This document shows, one piece after another, positions 32,638 through 41,763 of a DNA stretch of 46,874 nt. Every line of letters starts with the position of its first letter. Position 1 is the stretch's first letter. The notes under the pieces are model-generated. The model searched no databases and was not told the origin of the DNA. It was given only the letters and a program-made list of their open reading frames with translations. The position numbers were made by a program, and so were the translations under genes. Location: the NCBI GenBank assembly GCA_913776255.1, contig CAJYLV010000013.1, forward strand, positions 1 through 46,874, in the 5' to 3' direction. Source of the DNA: an uncultured Sphingomonas sp. (GTDB taxonomy: Bacteria > Pseudomonadota > Alphaproteobacteria > Sphingomonadales > Sphingomonadaceae).

Positions 32638-33933
32638 ATGCTACCGCCGTTCCCCTGGGTCGACGTCATCATCATCCTCGCGCTCGTTGCGCTCAATGGC
32701 GTGTTCGCCATGAGCGAGCTGGCGATCGTGTCGGCGCGCAAGGCGCGGCTGGAGGCGATGGCGCGCAGCGGCCGCAAGGGCGCCGCCACCGCGATCGAGC
32801 TGGCTGCCGATCCCGGCAAGTTCCTGTCGACCGTCCAGATCGGCATCACGCTGATCGGCATCGGGACCGGCGCCTATTCGGGCGCGAGCCTCGGCACGCC
32901 GGTCGCGGCGCGCTTCGAGGCGCTCGGGCTGGCGCACGAGACGGCGGTCAGCGCCGGCTTCGCGCTGGTGATCGCGCTCACCACTTATGCCTCGCTGATC
33001 GTGGGAGAATTGGTTCCCAAGCAATTCGCGCTGCGCAAGCCCGAGGCGGTCGCGTCGCTGGTCGCGCTGCCGATGTGGTGGCTCGCGCGGCTGACGAAGC
33101 CGATCGTCTGGGTGCTCGATGCGAGCAGCGCGCTGCTGTTCCGGCTGCTCGGGCTCAACCGCGAGAATGAGGAGCAGGTCACCGCCGAGGAACTGCACCT
33201 GATCGTCGCCGAGGCGAGCAAGTCGGGCGTGATCGAGGAGCATGAGCGCTCAATCATCTCGGGCGTGGTGCGGCTCGCGGACCGGCCGGTGCGCGAGGTG
33301 ATGACCCCGCGCACCGAGGTCGACTGGCTCGACATCGCACTCGACGACGCCGCGATCCGCGCCAAGCTGCGCGAGACGCCGCACAGCCGCCTGCCGGTGG
33401 CGCGCGGGTCGATCGATTCGGTGGTCGGCGTGGTGCAGGCGCGCGACGTCGCCGCGGCGCTGTTCCGCGACGAGACGCTCGATCTCGAGAAGCTGGTCCG
33501 CAAGGCACCGGTGGTGATCGACCAGATCGACGCGATGGACGCGATGGACGCGCTGCGCCGCGCCGAGGTGCCGATGGCGCTGATCCACGACGAATACGGC
33601 CATTTCGAGGGGATCGTCACCCCGGCCAATCTGCTCGCGGCGATCGCGGGTGAGTTCCTGTCGGACATCGACCCGGAGGAAAGCCCGAACGTCGTGATCC
33701 GCGACGATGGCTCGCTGCTGGTCGCCGGTACGATGGCGGCGGATGCGCTGGCCGAGCGGCTGGGGATCGATCTGCCCGAGGACCGCGACTATGCCACCGT
33801 CGCCGGGCTCGCGCTGGCGGCGTTCCGCAAGCTGCCCGAGGAGGGCGAGAGCTTCGAGGAACAGGGCTGGCGGTTCGAGGTCGTCGATCTCGACGGCCGC
33901 CGCATCGACAAGTTGCTCGTCAGCGAGGCTTGA
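32638..33933 (+). CDS. CNNM/HlyC-type transporter (hemolysin family, UPF0053)
   Basis: 431-aa membrane protein from ATG 32638, with GAGGGG upstream. An N-terminal DUF21 membrane domain holds the LNGVFAMSELAIVSARKARL segment and IGITLIGIGTGAYSGASLG. Two CBS domains follow (VREVMTPRTEVDWL about 223-236; HDEYGHFEGIVTPANLLAAI about 320-339) and a C-terminal CorC/HlyC domain (LAAFRKLPEEGESFEEQGWR). The family includes Mg2+ and Co2+ efflux or transport proteins (CorB/CNNM); the name hemolysin is historical. The transported ion is not known here. Confidence 0.93.
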   Translation: MLPPFPWVDVIIILALVALNGVFAMSELAIVSARKARLEAMARSGRKGAATAIELAADPGKFLSTVQIGITLIGIGTGAYSGASLGTPVAARFEALGLAHETAVSAGFALVIALTTYASLIVGELVPKQFALRKPEAVASLVALPMWWLARLTKPIVWVLDASSALLFRLLGLNRENEEQVTAEELHLIVAEASKSGVIEEHERSIISGVVRLADRPVREVMTPRTEVDWLDIALDDAAIRAKLRETPHSRLPVARGSIDSVVGVVQARDVAAALFRDETLDLEKLVRKAPVVIDQIDAMDAMDALRRAEVPMALIHDEYGHFEGIVTPANLLAAIAGEFLSDIDPEESPNVVIRDDGSLLVAGTMAADALAERLGIDLPEDRDYATVAGLALAAFRKLPEEGESFEEQGWRFEVVDLDGRRIDKLLVSEA

Positions 33934-33963
33934 GGCTGGAGCGCCGTGACGTCGACACAACCC

Positions 33964-34038
33964 GTCATTGCGAGCGTAGCGAGGCAATCTAGGGCGTCCT
34001 GATCCGGCACTGGATTGCTTCGCTACGCTCGCAATGAC
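33964..34038. repeat. 75-bp palindromic element, copy 4
   Basis: Exactly 75 bp, core GCGTCCTGATCCGG. The left arm has small changes (GAGGCAATCTAG) that break pairing with the right arm. Confidence 0.9.
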
Positions 34039-34076
34039 GATGGGTGGGGCCGAACCGAGGTCGTCACGATCCAGCC

Positions 34077-34158
34077 GTCATCCCGGACTTGATCCGGGAT
34101 CCCGCTTCCTCCGTGAGTGCAAAGAAGAAGCGGGGCCCCGGATCAAGTCCGGGACGAC
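34077..34158. repeat. Intergenic palindrome, GTCATCCCGGACTTGATCCGGG family, copy 6
   Basis: 82 bp, same length as the copy at 11930; ends GTCATCCCGGACTTGATCCG and, from the other side, GTCGTCCCGGACTTGATCCG. Confidence 0.85.
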
Positions 34159-34181
34159 GGAAGACAATGATATGTCTGTCT

Positions 34182-34287
34182 GTCACCCCGGCGAAGGCCG
34201 GGGCCCAGTGGGGAAGGCCGTCATAAAGAAGCGATGCGCGTCGTCACGAACGTCGCGTAGCTGGACGCCGGCCTACGCCGGGGTGGC
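34182..34287. repeat. Intergenic palindrome, GTCACCCCGGCGAAGGCCGG
   Basis: 106-bp inverted repeat: the left arm GTCACCCCGGCGAAGGCCGG pairs imperfectly with the right arm, which ends CCGGCCTACGCCGGGGTGGC. It is related to the element at 2257-2349. Confidence 0.65.
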
Positions 34288-34297
34288 AAGCAAGGGC

Positions 34298-34762
34298 TTA
34301 CCCCCCGGCCCCGACCTCCAGCACCTCGATCGCCTCCTCGCGCCCGTTGAACGCGACCAGCTCGCCTACCTCCGCCCCCATCAGCGCGCGCGCCAGCGGG
34401 GCGGAGAAGGACAGCAACCCCGCCGGCGGATCGGCCTCGTCGTCGCCGACCAGCGTGACCTCACGCTCCTTGCCCGCCAGCACGAACCGCACCCGACTCC
34501 CAAACCCGACCACGCCGTCACCGCGCGGCGCGGTGTCGATCGCAGTCGCGCGCCGCGTCTTCCAGTAACGCAGGTCGCGCGCGATCGGCTTCGCCGCCTC
34601 CGCGTCGGACGTCGCCGCCAGCGCCGCCTCCAGCTCGACCACGCGCGCCTCGATCAGCGCGCGCCCGCGCGGCGTGACCAGATTGGGGCCGGGCGGGATC
34701 GGCAGCTCGAACTTGGGTTCGAGATGTTCGTCATCGCTCTCGCGACGAAAGGCGACGCTCAT
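34298..34762 (-). CDS. GreA/GreB-family elongation factor-like protein
   Basis: 154 aa. The C-terminal half is the FKBP-like Gre domain: VGFGSRVRFVLAGKEREVTL, then DEADPPAGLLSFSAPLARAL, then MGAEVGELVAFNGREEAIEV. Gre proteins rescue backtracked RNA polymerase by stimulating transcript cleavage. The N-terminal part (about 25-75) is helical, as for the coiled coil that enters the secondary channel. The turn between helices reads ATSDAEAAK, which supplies acidic residues but not the usual GreA tip sequence. It may be a divergent Gre factor with altered activity. The ATG overlaps the stop of the upstream HhH gene (ATGA). Confidence 0.82.
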   Translation of the reverse strand: MSVAFRRESDDEHLEPKFELPIPPGPNLVTPRGRALIEARVVELEAALAATSDAEAAKPIARDLRYWKTRRATAIDTAPRGDGVVGFGSRVRFVLAGKEREVTLVGDDEADPPAGLLSFSAPLARALMGAEVGELVAFNGREEAIEVLEVGAGG

Positions 34763-35445
34763 CCGAGTTTGCCGAACTGCGCTTCGTACCCGGCGCGATC
34801 GCCCTGTGCGAGCAGCCGCGCCTGTTCGCGCCAGCGGTCGCGCTCCATCCGGCCCTGAAACACGCCGAGCTGCGCATCGAGCTGTTCGGCCTCGGCATCG
34901 TCGAGCCATGCCAGCTGGTCGAGCCGCGTGATCCCCAATTCGGACAGCCGCGTCGCAATCTTCGGGCCGAGTCCCTTGAGGATCGTCACCGGCTGCGCGC
35001 CGCCTTCGTCGGCGGGGGCGCCCGGCGCGTCGGCGGCGACGCTGGCCGGCGTCGCGTCGAGCGGCGCCGCCGCGGCGATCGGCTCGTCGGGGAGCGCGGC
35101 CTGATGATCGTCCGCGACGCGCGCGGCCGGGGTCGGCGCGCTCGGTGCAGGCGCGGGCGCGACCGGAGCAGGGGCCGACGGCGACGCCGTCGGCGCAGGA
35201 GCCGCCGCCGTGACGACCGGCGAGCCACCCTCGGCGGTGTTCGTCGCCTCGACGCCCTCCGCCTTCAGCTCCTCGATCCGGCGCTGTTCTTCCTCTTCGG
35301 CGGCGCGGCGCTGGCGTTTCAGCCGTGCGCCCCACACCATCGCGATGATCGTGAGCACGGCGAGCACCGCGACCAGCGCGAGCGCGATCGTGACGAGCAC
35401 GCCGTTCTGGGAAATGGGGTCGAGGTCGAAGCTGCCTGAGTTCAT
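34759..35445 (-). CDS. Membrane-anchored helix-hairpin-helix protein
   Basis: 228 aa. One N-terminal membrane segment (about 16-39, VLVTIALALVAVLAVLTIIA) is followed by a charged coil (QRRAAEEEEQRRIEELKAEG) and a long Ala/Pro linker (about 75-150). It ends in a helix-hairpin-helix domain, VTILKGLGPKIATRLSELGI, then TRLDQLAWLDDAEAEQLDAQ. The last 60 residues resemble the C-terminal extension seen on alphaproteobacterial NuoE and related proteins, where this fold is common. DNA binding is possible but unproven. It lies between purD (31 bp upstream) and the Gre-like gene. Confidence 0.82.
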   Translation of the reverse strand: MNSGSFDLDPISQNGVLVTIALALVAVLAVLTIIAMVWGARLKRQRRAAEEEEQRRIEELKAEGVEATNTAEGGSPVVTAAAPAPTASPSAPAPVAPAPAPSAPTPAARVADDHQAALPDEPIAAAAPLDATPASVAADAPGAPADEGGAQPVTILKGLGPKIATRLSELGITRLDQLAWLDDAEAEQLDAQLGVFQGRMERDRWREQARLLAQGDRAGYEAQFGKLG

Positions 35446-35476
35446 GAGCCGGTCCTGCGCCGAAAGTGCTGCCCGC

Positions 35477-36736
35477 TCAACCGTCGATCACCGCCTTGGC
35501 TCCGATGTCGCGACGGAAGAAGCCGGTCGGGAAGTCGACCTTCTCCACCGCGGCATAGGCGGCGCGCTGCGCGGCGGGCACGTCGGCGCCGGTGGCGGTG
35601 ACCGCGAGCACGCGCCCGCCCGCCGACACCAATTGCCCGTCCTTCAACGCTGTCCCCGCCTGGAACACCACCGCACCCCCGGCTTGCGCAGCGTCGATCC
35701 CGGCGATCGTGCCGCCGGTGCGCGGCGTCCCGGGGTAGTTTTCCGCCGCCATCACCACCGTCAGCGCGACCTGATCGGAGAAGGTCGGCGCGGGCACGTC
35801 GGCCAGCCGCCCCTCGGCGACCGCGAGCAGCAGCGCGGCGAGATCGCCGGTGTAGCGCATCATCAGCACCTGACATTCGGGATCGCCGAAGCGGACGTTA
35901 TATTCGATCAGCTTGGGGCCGTCGGCGGTCAGCATCAGCCCGGCATAGAGCACCCCGACATAGGGCGTGCCCGACGCGGCGAGGCAGTCGATCGTCGGGC
36001 GGACGATCTCGCCGAGCGCGCGCTCCTCCAGCTCGGGCGTCAGCACCGCCGCCGGGCTGTACGCACCCATCCCGCCGGTGTTGGGGCCGGTGTCGCCGTC
36101 GCCGACGCGCTTGTGGTCCTGCGCCGAGCCGAAGGCGGCGGTGGTGGTGCCGTCGGACAGCACGAACAGGCTCGCCTCCGGCCCCTCGAGCATCTCCTCG
36201 ATCACCGCCTCGACCGGGCCGTGCGCATAGAGGTCGGCGATGGCGGCCTCGGCCTCGGCGCGCGAGGTGGCGACCACCACGCCCTTGCCCGCCGCCAGCC
36301 CGTCGGCCTTGATGACGCATCGCTCGCCGAAATCGTCGAGGCAGGCGAGCGCGCCGTCCTTCGAGGTGACGCGGAAATAGCGCGCGGTCGGGATGCCCAT
36401 TCGCGCGCACAGATCTTTGGTGAAGCCCTTCGACGCCTCCAGCTTCGCCGCCTCGCGACCGGGGCCGAACACCGGCACGCCGATCGAACGGACATTGTCG
36501 GCGAGGCCGTCGACCAGCGGCGCCTCCGGCCCGATCACGACCAGCCCGACGCGATGACGGCGCACGAAATCCACCACCGCGCGGTGATCGGTCACGTCCA
36601 GCTCGGCGATCGTCGCATGTTCGGCGATGCCAGGGTTGCCCGGCGCGGCGAAGAGCGTATCCAGCGTCGGAGACTGCGCCAGTTTCCAGGCGAGCGCATG
36701 TTCGCGTCCCCCCGAACCCACCAGCAGGATGTTCAT
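35477..36736 (-). CDS. purD: Phosphoribosylamine-glycine ligase
   Basis: ATP-grasp enzyme of step two of purine synthesis (GAR synthetase). 419 aa with [20 protein letters not shown] at the N-terminus and a [13 protein letters not shown] substrate loop. The ATP-grasp core has [20 protein letters not shown] and [20 protein letters not shown]. The metal site is [17 protein letters not shown]. It heads a minus-strand transcript with the HhH and Gre-like genes. Its start codon overlaps the start of xseA on the other strand by 2 bp, so its promoter must lie inside xseA. Confidence 0.97.
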   Translation of the reverse strand: MNILLVGSGGREHALAWKLAQSPTLDTLFAAPGNPGIAEHATIAELDVTDHRAVVDFVRRHRVGLVVIGPEAPLVDGLADNVRSIGVPVFGPGREAAKLEASKGFTKDLCARMGIPTARYFRVTSKDGALACLDDFGERCVIKADGLAAGKGVVVATSRAEAEAAIADLYAHGPVEAVIEEMLEGPEASLFVLSDGTTTAAFGSAQDHKRVGDGDTGPNTGGMGAYSPAAVLTPELEERALGEIVRPTIDCLAASGTPYVGVLYAGLMLTADGPKLIEYNVRFGDPECQVLMMRYTGDLAALLLAVAEGRLADVPAPTFSDQVALTVVMAAENYPGTPRTGGTIAGIDAAQAGGAVVFQAGTALKDGQLVSAGGRVLAVTATGADVPAAQRAAYAAVEKVDFPTGFFRRDIGAKAVIDG

Positions 36737-38150
36737 GGCCGACCCCCTTTACGATACTCAGGCGGGGCGGCTGGTAGCCGAGCCGACGCCCGGCGACAAT
36801 GCGATGGCGTTGAGCGTCGGCGAACTGTCGGGGCGATTGAAGCGGATGGTCGAGGGTGAGTTCGGCCATGTCCGGCTGCGCGGCGAGATTTCGGGCTACA
36901 AGCGCGCGACCTCCGGGCATCTGTACCTGTGCCTCAAGGACGAGAGCGCGGTCATCGACGGCGTGATGTGGAAGGGCAGCGCGGGCGGGCTGGCGTTCCG
37001 CCCCGAGGACGGCGTCGAGGTGATCGCGACCGGGCGGCTCACCACCTATCCCGGCCGCTCCAAATATCAGATCATTATCGAGCGGATGGAACTGGCCGGC
37101 GCGGGCGCGCTGATGGCGCTGCTCGAAAAGCTCAAGGCCAAGCTGGCGGGCGAGGGGCTGTTCGACGCTGATCGAAAGAAGCCGCTGCCGTTCCTGCCGC
37201 GCGTGATCGGGGTGGTGACCTCGCCGACCGGCGCGGTGATCCGCGACATTCTCCACCGTCTGGAGGACCGCTGCCCAACGCATGTGATCGTCTGGCCGGT
37301 CAAGGTGCAGGGCGCCGGCGCGGCCGAGGAGGTGGCGGCGGCGGTGCGCGGGTTCGACGCGCTGCCCGCGGGCGGCCCGATCCCGCGCCCCGACCTCGTG
37401 ATCGTCGCGCGCGGCGGCGGGTCGATCGAGGATCTGTGGGCATTCAACGAGGAGCCGGTGGTGCGCGCGGTCGCCGGCTGCTCGATCCCGATCATCTCGG
37501 CGGTCGGGCATGAGACCGACACGACCCTGTGCGACCATGCCGCCGACCTGCGCGCACCGACCCCGACCGCGGCGGCGGAGATTGCGGTGCCGGTGCTCGC
37601 CGAGCTGCGGCTGTCGCTCGACGCGATGGCCAACCGCACGCAGCGCTGCGCGCGCCGCTATGTCGAGCGCGGGCGCGAGCAGCTGGCGGCGCTGGTGCGG
37701 GTGATGCCGACCCGCGACCGGCTGCTCGGCCCGCAGCGCCAGCGGCTCGACGATCTCGGCATGCGCGGCGATCGCGCGCTGGAGCGGCGTGTCGCGCGCG
37801 CGCGCGGCGAGCTGACCCATGCCGCCGGCGCGATCCGTCCCGCGACGCTGGAGCGGCGGCTGGAGGCGGCGCGGCGGCGGCTCGCCGATGTCGGGCGGCT
37901 GGTCGACAGCCTCAACCCCGACCGCATCCTCGAACGCGGCTATGCGCGGGTCGAGGCGGCGGCGGGCGGCACCGTCACCACCGCCGATGCCGCGCGCGCG
38001 GCGGGTGCGCTCAACCTGCGCTTCCGCGACGGAGCGGTGGCGGTGCAGGTCGACGGGAGCGCCAAACCGGAGGCAAAGCCCGAGGCAAAGGTTGAGCGCA
38101 GCCCCCGCCGCGCTTATCCTGACAAACCCGAGCAGCCCCGCCTGATCTGA
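36735..38150 (+). CDS. xseA: Exodeoxyribonuclease VII large subunit
   Basis: Catalytic subunit of ExoVII, which degrades single-stranded DNA from both ends. 471 aa. An OB-fold (about 20-115) has [20 protein letters not shown]. The nuclease core has [40 protein letters not shown] and [20 protein letters not shown], typical of the family. A coiled-coil region and a variable Lys/Pro-rich tail follow. ATG 36735 gives [20 protein letters not shown], like relatives; an internal ATG at 36804 is possible. xseB is not adjacent. A DUF2093 gene follows at 13 bp. Confidence 0.95.
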   Translation: MADPLYDTQAGRLVAEPTPGDNAMALSVGELSGRLKRMVEGEFGHVRLRGEISGYKRATSGHLYLCLKDESAVIDGVMWKGSAGGLAFRPEDGVEVIATGRLTTYPGRSKYQIIIERMELAGAGALMALLEKLKAKLAGEGLFDADRKKPLPFLPRVIGVVTSPTGAVIRDILHRLEDRCPTHVIVWPVKVQGAGAAEEVAAAVRGFDALPAGGPIPRPDLVIVARGGGSIEDLWAFNEEPVVRAVAGCSIPIISAVGHETDTTLCDHAADLRAPTPTAAAEIAVPVLAELRLSLDAMANRTQRCARRYVERGREQLAALVRVMPTRDRLLGPQRQRLDDLGMRGDRALERRVARARGELTHAAGAIRPATLERRLEAARRRLADVGRLVDSLNPDRILERGYARVEAAAGGTVTTADAARAAGALNLRFRDGAVAVQVDGSAKPEAKPEAKVERSPRRAYPDKPEQPRLI

Positions 38151-38163
38151 GAGCCCGCCACCG

Positions 38164-38364
38164 ATGCTGATGTCCCACACCGACCGCCCCGCCAGATTGC
38201 ACTATATGGCCAATGGCTTCCGCATCCTGACGCCGGGCGATCACGTGGTGTGTGCGGTCAGCGGCGCGCGGATCGCGCTTGAGGACCTGCGCTATTGGGA
38301 CGTCGCGACGCAGCGGCCGTTCGCCAGCGGCGCGATCGCGATGGAGGAGCTGGCGCCGCGGTGA
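38164..38364 (+). CDS. DUF2093 domain protein
   Basis: 66 aa. The sequence ARLHYMANGFRILTPGDHVV, then CAVSGARIALEDLRYWDVAT, is the DUF2093 family, which is conserved next to xseA in alphaproteobacteria but has no known function. A second ATG two codons in (38170) is an equal start candidate. Its stop shares a base with the next start (TGATG). Confidence 0.88.
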   Translation: MLMSHTDRPARLHYMANGFRILTPGDHVVCAVSGARIALEDLRYWDVATQRPFASGAIAMEELAPR

Positions 38365-39191
38365 TGCGCCGGAGCGCGTCTCTGCTGTCGTTGCTGGCCG
38401 TCGCTGCCGCTGCACCGCCCCAGACGATCCCGCCCGCGCGCTTCGGGCTCGGCGACGGGCTGCGACAGGGCGCTTTGGTGCTCGGCACCGCGCCCGCCGG
38501 CACGACGCGCCTGACGCTCGACGGCGCCGCGGTGGCGGTCGCCCCGGACGGGCGCTTCGTGATCGCCTTCGACCGCGATGCCAAGCCGCAGGCGCTGCTC
38601 GCCGCGACGCTGTCAGACGGCACGACGCAGACCGCGACGCTGGCGATCGCCCCCGGCGACTGGCGGATCGAACGCTTGCCGACCTTGCGCAAGATCCCGG
38701 TGCCGAGCGCCGAATTCGCCGCGAAACGGTCCGGCGAACTGGCGCAGATCGTCGCCGCGCGCGCGACCGGCAGCGATGCCGACGGCTGGCGGCAGCGCTT
38801 CGTCTGGCCGGCGCGGGGGCGGATCTCCGGGCTGTTCGGCGCGCAGCGCATCTATGCCGGCGAGCCGGGCAGCTATCACGGTGGCGTCGACGTCGCGAAG
38901 CCGGAGGGCGCGGAGGTGGTCGCCCCCGCCGACGGCGTGGTGACGCTCGCCGCCGACCCGCCGTTCACGCTCGAAGGCCGCTTGCTGATTCTCGAGCACG
39001 GGCACGGCGTGACCAGCGCGTTCCTGCACCTATCGCGGATCGACGTGGCGGTCGGGCAGCGCGTGCGGCAGGGGCAGCCGCTCGGGCTGGTCGGCCGCAC
39101 CGGCCGCGCCACCGGGCCGCACCTGCACTGGGCGATGACGTGGAACGGCGCGCGGATCGACCCGCTGCTGGTCGCGGGGCCGATGCCTTAG
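38364..39191 (+). CDS. M23-family (LytM) metallopeptidase
   Basis: 275-aa exported peptidoglycan endopeptidase or activator. ATG 38364 overlaps the DUF2093 stop. The signal peptide MRRSASLLSLLAVAAAAPPQ is short. A beta-rich N-terminal domain (about 25-140) precedes the M23 fold (about 150-270) with zinc ligands His172 and Asp176 (YHGGVDVAKPEG) and His255 (HLHW). The catalytic His222 (FLHLS) and His253 are also present, so it should be active. Likely role is cell-wall cutting during growth or division. Confidence 0.94.
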   Translation: MRRSASLLSLLAVAAAAPPQTIPPARFGLGDGLRQGALVLGTAPAGTTRLTLDGAAVAVAPDGRFVIAFDRDAKPQALLAATLSDGTTQTATLAIAPGDWRIERLPTLRKIPVPSAEFAAKRSGELAQIVAARATGSDADGWRQRFVWPARGRISGLFGAQRIYAGEPGSYHGGVDVAKPEGAEVVAPADGVVTLAADPPFTLEGRLLILEHGHGVTSAFLHLSRIDVAVGQRVRQGQPLGLVGRTGRATGPHLHWAMTWNGARIDPLLVAGPMP

Positions 39192-39194
39192 TCC

Positions 39195-39269
39195 GTCATT
39201 GCGAGCGTAGCGAAGCAATCCAGTGCGTCCTGGTCCAACCCTGGATTGCTTCGCTACGCTCGCAATGAC
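39195..39269. repeat. 75-bp palindromic element, copy 5
   Basis: Exactly 75 bp, between the convergent M23 peptidase and lipid-kinase genes; core GCGTCCTGGTCCAACC. Confidence 0.9.
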
Positions 39270-39278
39270 GAATGACGG

Positions 39279-40160
39279 TCAGGACTTCGGCACCATCACC
39301 TCGATCACCCCCGCCGCGACATGCGCGGTGACCGGGGTATGCGCCAGCACCTCGCCGTCGATCGAGATCGGCAGCGGCGGATCGGTCCGCACCCTGATCG
39401 ACTTGCCCGAGAAGCTGACCGTATCGTGGTGCCGCTCGCTGCGCCCGAGGAAGCTGTACGCCCAGTTGCGCACCAGCCGGCGCTTGTAATGTCCCTTCAC
39501 CGCCTGCACGACGATCTCGCCCGAGGCGATCCCGGCCTCGTCGACCAGCCACGTCCCGCCATGATACGGCCCGTTCGAGATCCGCACCTCGACCACGCGC
39601 AGCTTCTTCTCGCCCGCCCCGTCGTCGACATAGAGCGTGAACGGCTTGAACCGCGTCAGCTGATACCCCGCCCAGCCGAGATAGCCGATCCGCCCCGCCA
39701 CCTTCTTCAGATTGTGCGGCACCGTCTCGGCGATCTGAGGGCTCAGCCCCATCGCCGCGCAATTGGCGAAATAATCGTCGTCGATCATGCCGAGGTCGAT
39801 CCGCTTCGCCACCCCGTCGCGCAGCACGTCGATCGCGCCGTCGATGTCGAGCGGCAGCCCCAGCGAGCGCGCGAAGCTGTTGGCGGTGCCGAGCGGCAGC
39901 ACGCCGAGGATCACGTCATGCCCGACCAGCAGGTCGACCAGCCCGCTGATCGTCCCGTCGCCGCCGCCGAGGATCACCAGATCGGGCTTCTTCTCCAGCG
40001 CCTTGCGCACCGTCCGGTCGAGATGCTTCGGATCCTTGACCGCATAGGGCGTCACCCCGAACGGCAGGTCGCGCAGCCGCCGGCACGCACGCTTGAACAG
40101 CTTGCGGCCGCGCCGCGACTTGGCGTTGACGATCAAAGCGGCGGAGCGGATCTCTCTCAT
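39279..40160 (-). CDS. Diacylglycerol kinase-family lipid kinase
   Basis: 293 aa of the DAGK catalytic family (YegS-like). The nucleotide motif is ILGGGDGTISGLVDLL (GGGDGT at 65-70), with GVLPLGTANSFARSLGLPLD a little later and a C-terminal beta domain with ISNGPYHGGTWLVDEAGIAS and ISIDGEVLAHTPV. The lipid substrate (diacylglycerol, phosphatidylglycerol or a sphingoid base) is not decided by sequence; a sphingoid base is worth considering because sphingomonads make sphingolipids. The ATG at 40160 starts MREIRSAALIVNAKSRRG. Confidence 0.9.
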   Translation of the reverse strand: MREIRSAALIVNAKSRRGRKLFKRACRRLRDLPFGVTPYAVKDPKHLDRTVRKALEKKPDLVILGGGDGTISGLVDLLVGHDVILGVLPLGTANSFARSLGLPLDIDGAIDVLRDGVAKRIDLGMIDDDYFANCAAMGLSPQIAETVPHNLKKVAGRIGYLGWAGYQLTRFKPFTLYVDDGAGEKKLRVVEVRISNGPYHGGTWLVDEAGIASGEIVVQAVKGHYKRRLVRNWAYSFLGRSERHHDTVSFSGKSIRVRTDPPLPISIDGEVLAHTPVTAHVAAGVIEVMVPKS

Positions 40161-40238
40161 GACCCGCTGAACGCACCACGCCGCGTTTCGCTTCCGTAAC
40201 GCTTGCATGGCCCGGCGGTTTGCGGGAAAGCGCACCCC

Positions 40239-41231
40239 ATGCACGCCGCTTATCCCGCGCTGCGCTTGCGCCGCACCCGTGCCGCCGCCTGGAGCCGCCG
40301 GCTCCATGCCGAGAATGTGCTCACCCCGGCCGACCTGATCTGGCCGCTGTTCATCACCGAGGGGCGGGACGTCGAGGAGCCCATCGCCGCGCTCCCCGGC
40401 GTCTCGCGCTGGTCGGTCGACCGGATCGTCGCGCGCGCGAAGGAAGCCGCCGCGCTCGGCATCCCGTGCCTCGCGCTCTTCCCCAATACGCAGTCCGGCC
40501 GGCGCAGCGACGATGGCGCGGAAGCGATCAACCCCGACAATCTGATGTGCCAGGCGTTGCGCGCGATCAGGGATGCGGTGCCCGATATTGGCCTGCTGAC
40601 CGATGTCGCGCTCGATCCCTATACCACCCACGGCCATGACGGGCTGGTCGACGCACGCGGCTATGTCACCAACGACAGCACCGTCGACGCGCTGGTGCAG
40701 CAGGCGCTCAATCAGGCGCGCAACGGCTCAGACGTGATCGCGCCCAGCGACATGATGGACGGCCGCGTCGGGCTGATCCGCACCGCGCTGGAGCAGGAGG
40801 GGTTCGTCAACGTCCAGATCATGGCCTATGCCGCCAAATATGCTTCGGCCTTCTACGGTCCGTTCCGCGACGCGGTCGGCAGTCGCGGGCTGCTGAAGGG
40901 CGACAAGACCACCTATCAGATGGACCCGGCCAATGCCGAGGAAGCGCTGCGCGAGGTCGGGCTCGATCTCGCCGAGGGCGCCGACAGCGTGATGGTCAAG
41001 CCCGGGCTGCCGTATCTCGATATCGTCGCCAAGGTGAAACAGGCGTTCGCGGTGCCGGTGTTCGCCTATCAGGTGTCCGGCGAGTATGCGATGATCGAGG
41101 CCGCGGTGGCGGCGGGCGCGGCGGATCGCGACGCGATGGTGCTGGAGACGCTGCTGGCGTTCAAGCGCGCCGGCTGTTCGGGCGTGCTCACCTATCACGC
41201 GCCGCTGGCGGCACGGTTGCTCGGCGCGTGA
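40239..41231 (+). CDS. hemB: Delta-aminolevulinic acid dehydratase (porphobilinogen synthase), Mg-type
   Basis: Condenses two 5-aminolevulinate molecules to porphobilinogen in haem synthesis. 330 aa from ATG 40239 with GGGAAAG upstream. Schiff-base lysines are Lys200 (MAYAAKYASAFYGP) and Lys254 (VMVKPGLPYLD). The active-site metal loop reads DVALDPYTTHGHDG (122-135): the three zinc-binding cysteines of the zinc type are replaced by Ala124, Asp126 and Asp134. This is the zinc-free, magnesium/potassium-stimulated class known from alphaproteobacteria. The last codons overlap the next GNAT start (GTGA). Confidence 0.96.
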   Translation: MHAAYPALRLRRTRAAAWSRRLHAENVLTPADLIWPLFITEGRDVEEPIAALPGVSRWSVDRIVARAKEAAALGIPCLALFPNTQSGRRSDDGAEAINPDNLMCQALRAIRDAVPDIGLLTDVALDPYTTHGHDGLVDARGYVTNDSTVDALVQQALNQARNGSDVIAPSDMMDGRVGLIRTALEQEGFVNVQIMAYAAKYASAFYGPFRDAVGSRGLLKGDKTTYQMDPANAEEALREVGLDLAEGADSVMVKPGLPYLDIVAKVKQAFAVPVFAYQVSGEYAMIEAAVAAGAADRDAMVLETLLAFKRAGCSGVLTYHAPLAARLLGA

Positions 41232-41749
41232 TCGAAACCGCCCGCCTGATCCTGCGGATGCCGACGCCCGCGGATCACGCGGCGCTGTTCGCGATGTGGG
41301 GTGATCCTGTCGTTACCGCCGACCTCGGCGGGCCGAAGGATCAGGCGGCGTGTCTCGCGGTGCTCGAACGCCACGCCGGCTATGCCCCGCTCGGCTTCGG
41401 CGTGGTCGAGCGGCGCGAGGACGGGCAGGTGATCGGCCATGTCGGGCTCAAGCCCGGTGCGCCGGACACGCCGATCGAGGGCTTGCTGGAGATCGGGTGG
41501 ATGATCGGCCGCGCCTGGTGGGGGGCGGGCTATGCGCCCGAGGCGGCGGCGGGCTGGCTCGACTGGGCGTGGGCGAACCGGCCCGAGGATGCGGTGTATG
41601 CGATCACCGGGCGGCGCAACGTCGCCAGCCAGCGCGTCATGGCGCGGCTCGGGATGCGGCCGGTGCCAGAGATGGACTTCCTTCACCCGAAATATCCCGA
41701 CGACCCTGCGCTCGCCGATACCGTAACGTACCGGATCGACCGTCCGTGA
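41228..41749 (+). CDS. GNAT-family N-acetyltransferase (RimJ-like)
   Basis: 173 aa from GTG 41228, overlapping the hemB stop. It starts MIETARLILRMPTPADHAAL and has LLEIGWMIGRAWWGAGYAPE (acetyl-CoA loop) and AITGRRNVASQRVMARLGMR, the pattern of RimJ/RimL-type GNATs. It ends TVTYRIDRP. A second GNAT of the same subfamily lies 256 bp downstream, and both end in YRIDRP. Substrate unknown. Confidence 0.88.
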   Translation: MIETARLILRMPTPADHAALFAMWGDPVVTADLGGPKDQAACLAVLERHAGYAPLGFGVVERREDGQVIGHVGLKPGAPDTPIEGLLEIGWMIGRAWWGAGYAPEAAAGWLDWAWANRPEDAVYAITGRRNVASQRVMARLGMRPVPEMDFLHPKYPDDPALADTVTYRIDRP

Positions 41750-41763
41750 TCGACCCGATCGAG

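Larger units (their letters stand above)
33934..34297. other. 364-bp gene-free region with three palindromes
   Basis: Convergent gap between the CNNM-type and GreA/B-like genes. It holds in series a 75-bp element, a GTCATCCCGGACTTGATCCGGG copy and a GTCACCCCGGCGAAGGCCGG copy. No ORF or U-tract terminator is seen. Confidence 0.75.

Noticed and set aside
35898..38180. A 760-codon minus-strand open frame across xseA and purD
   Set aside because: Low-complexity, basic translation; xseA and purD both show family motifs in their own frames.
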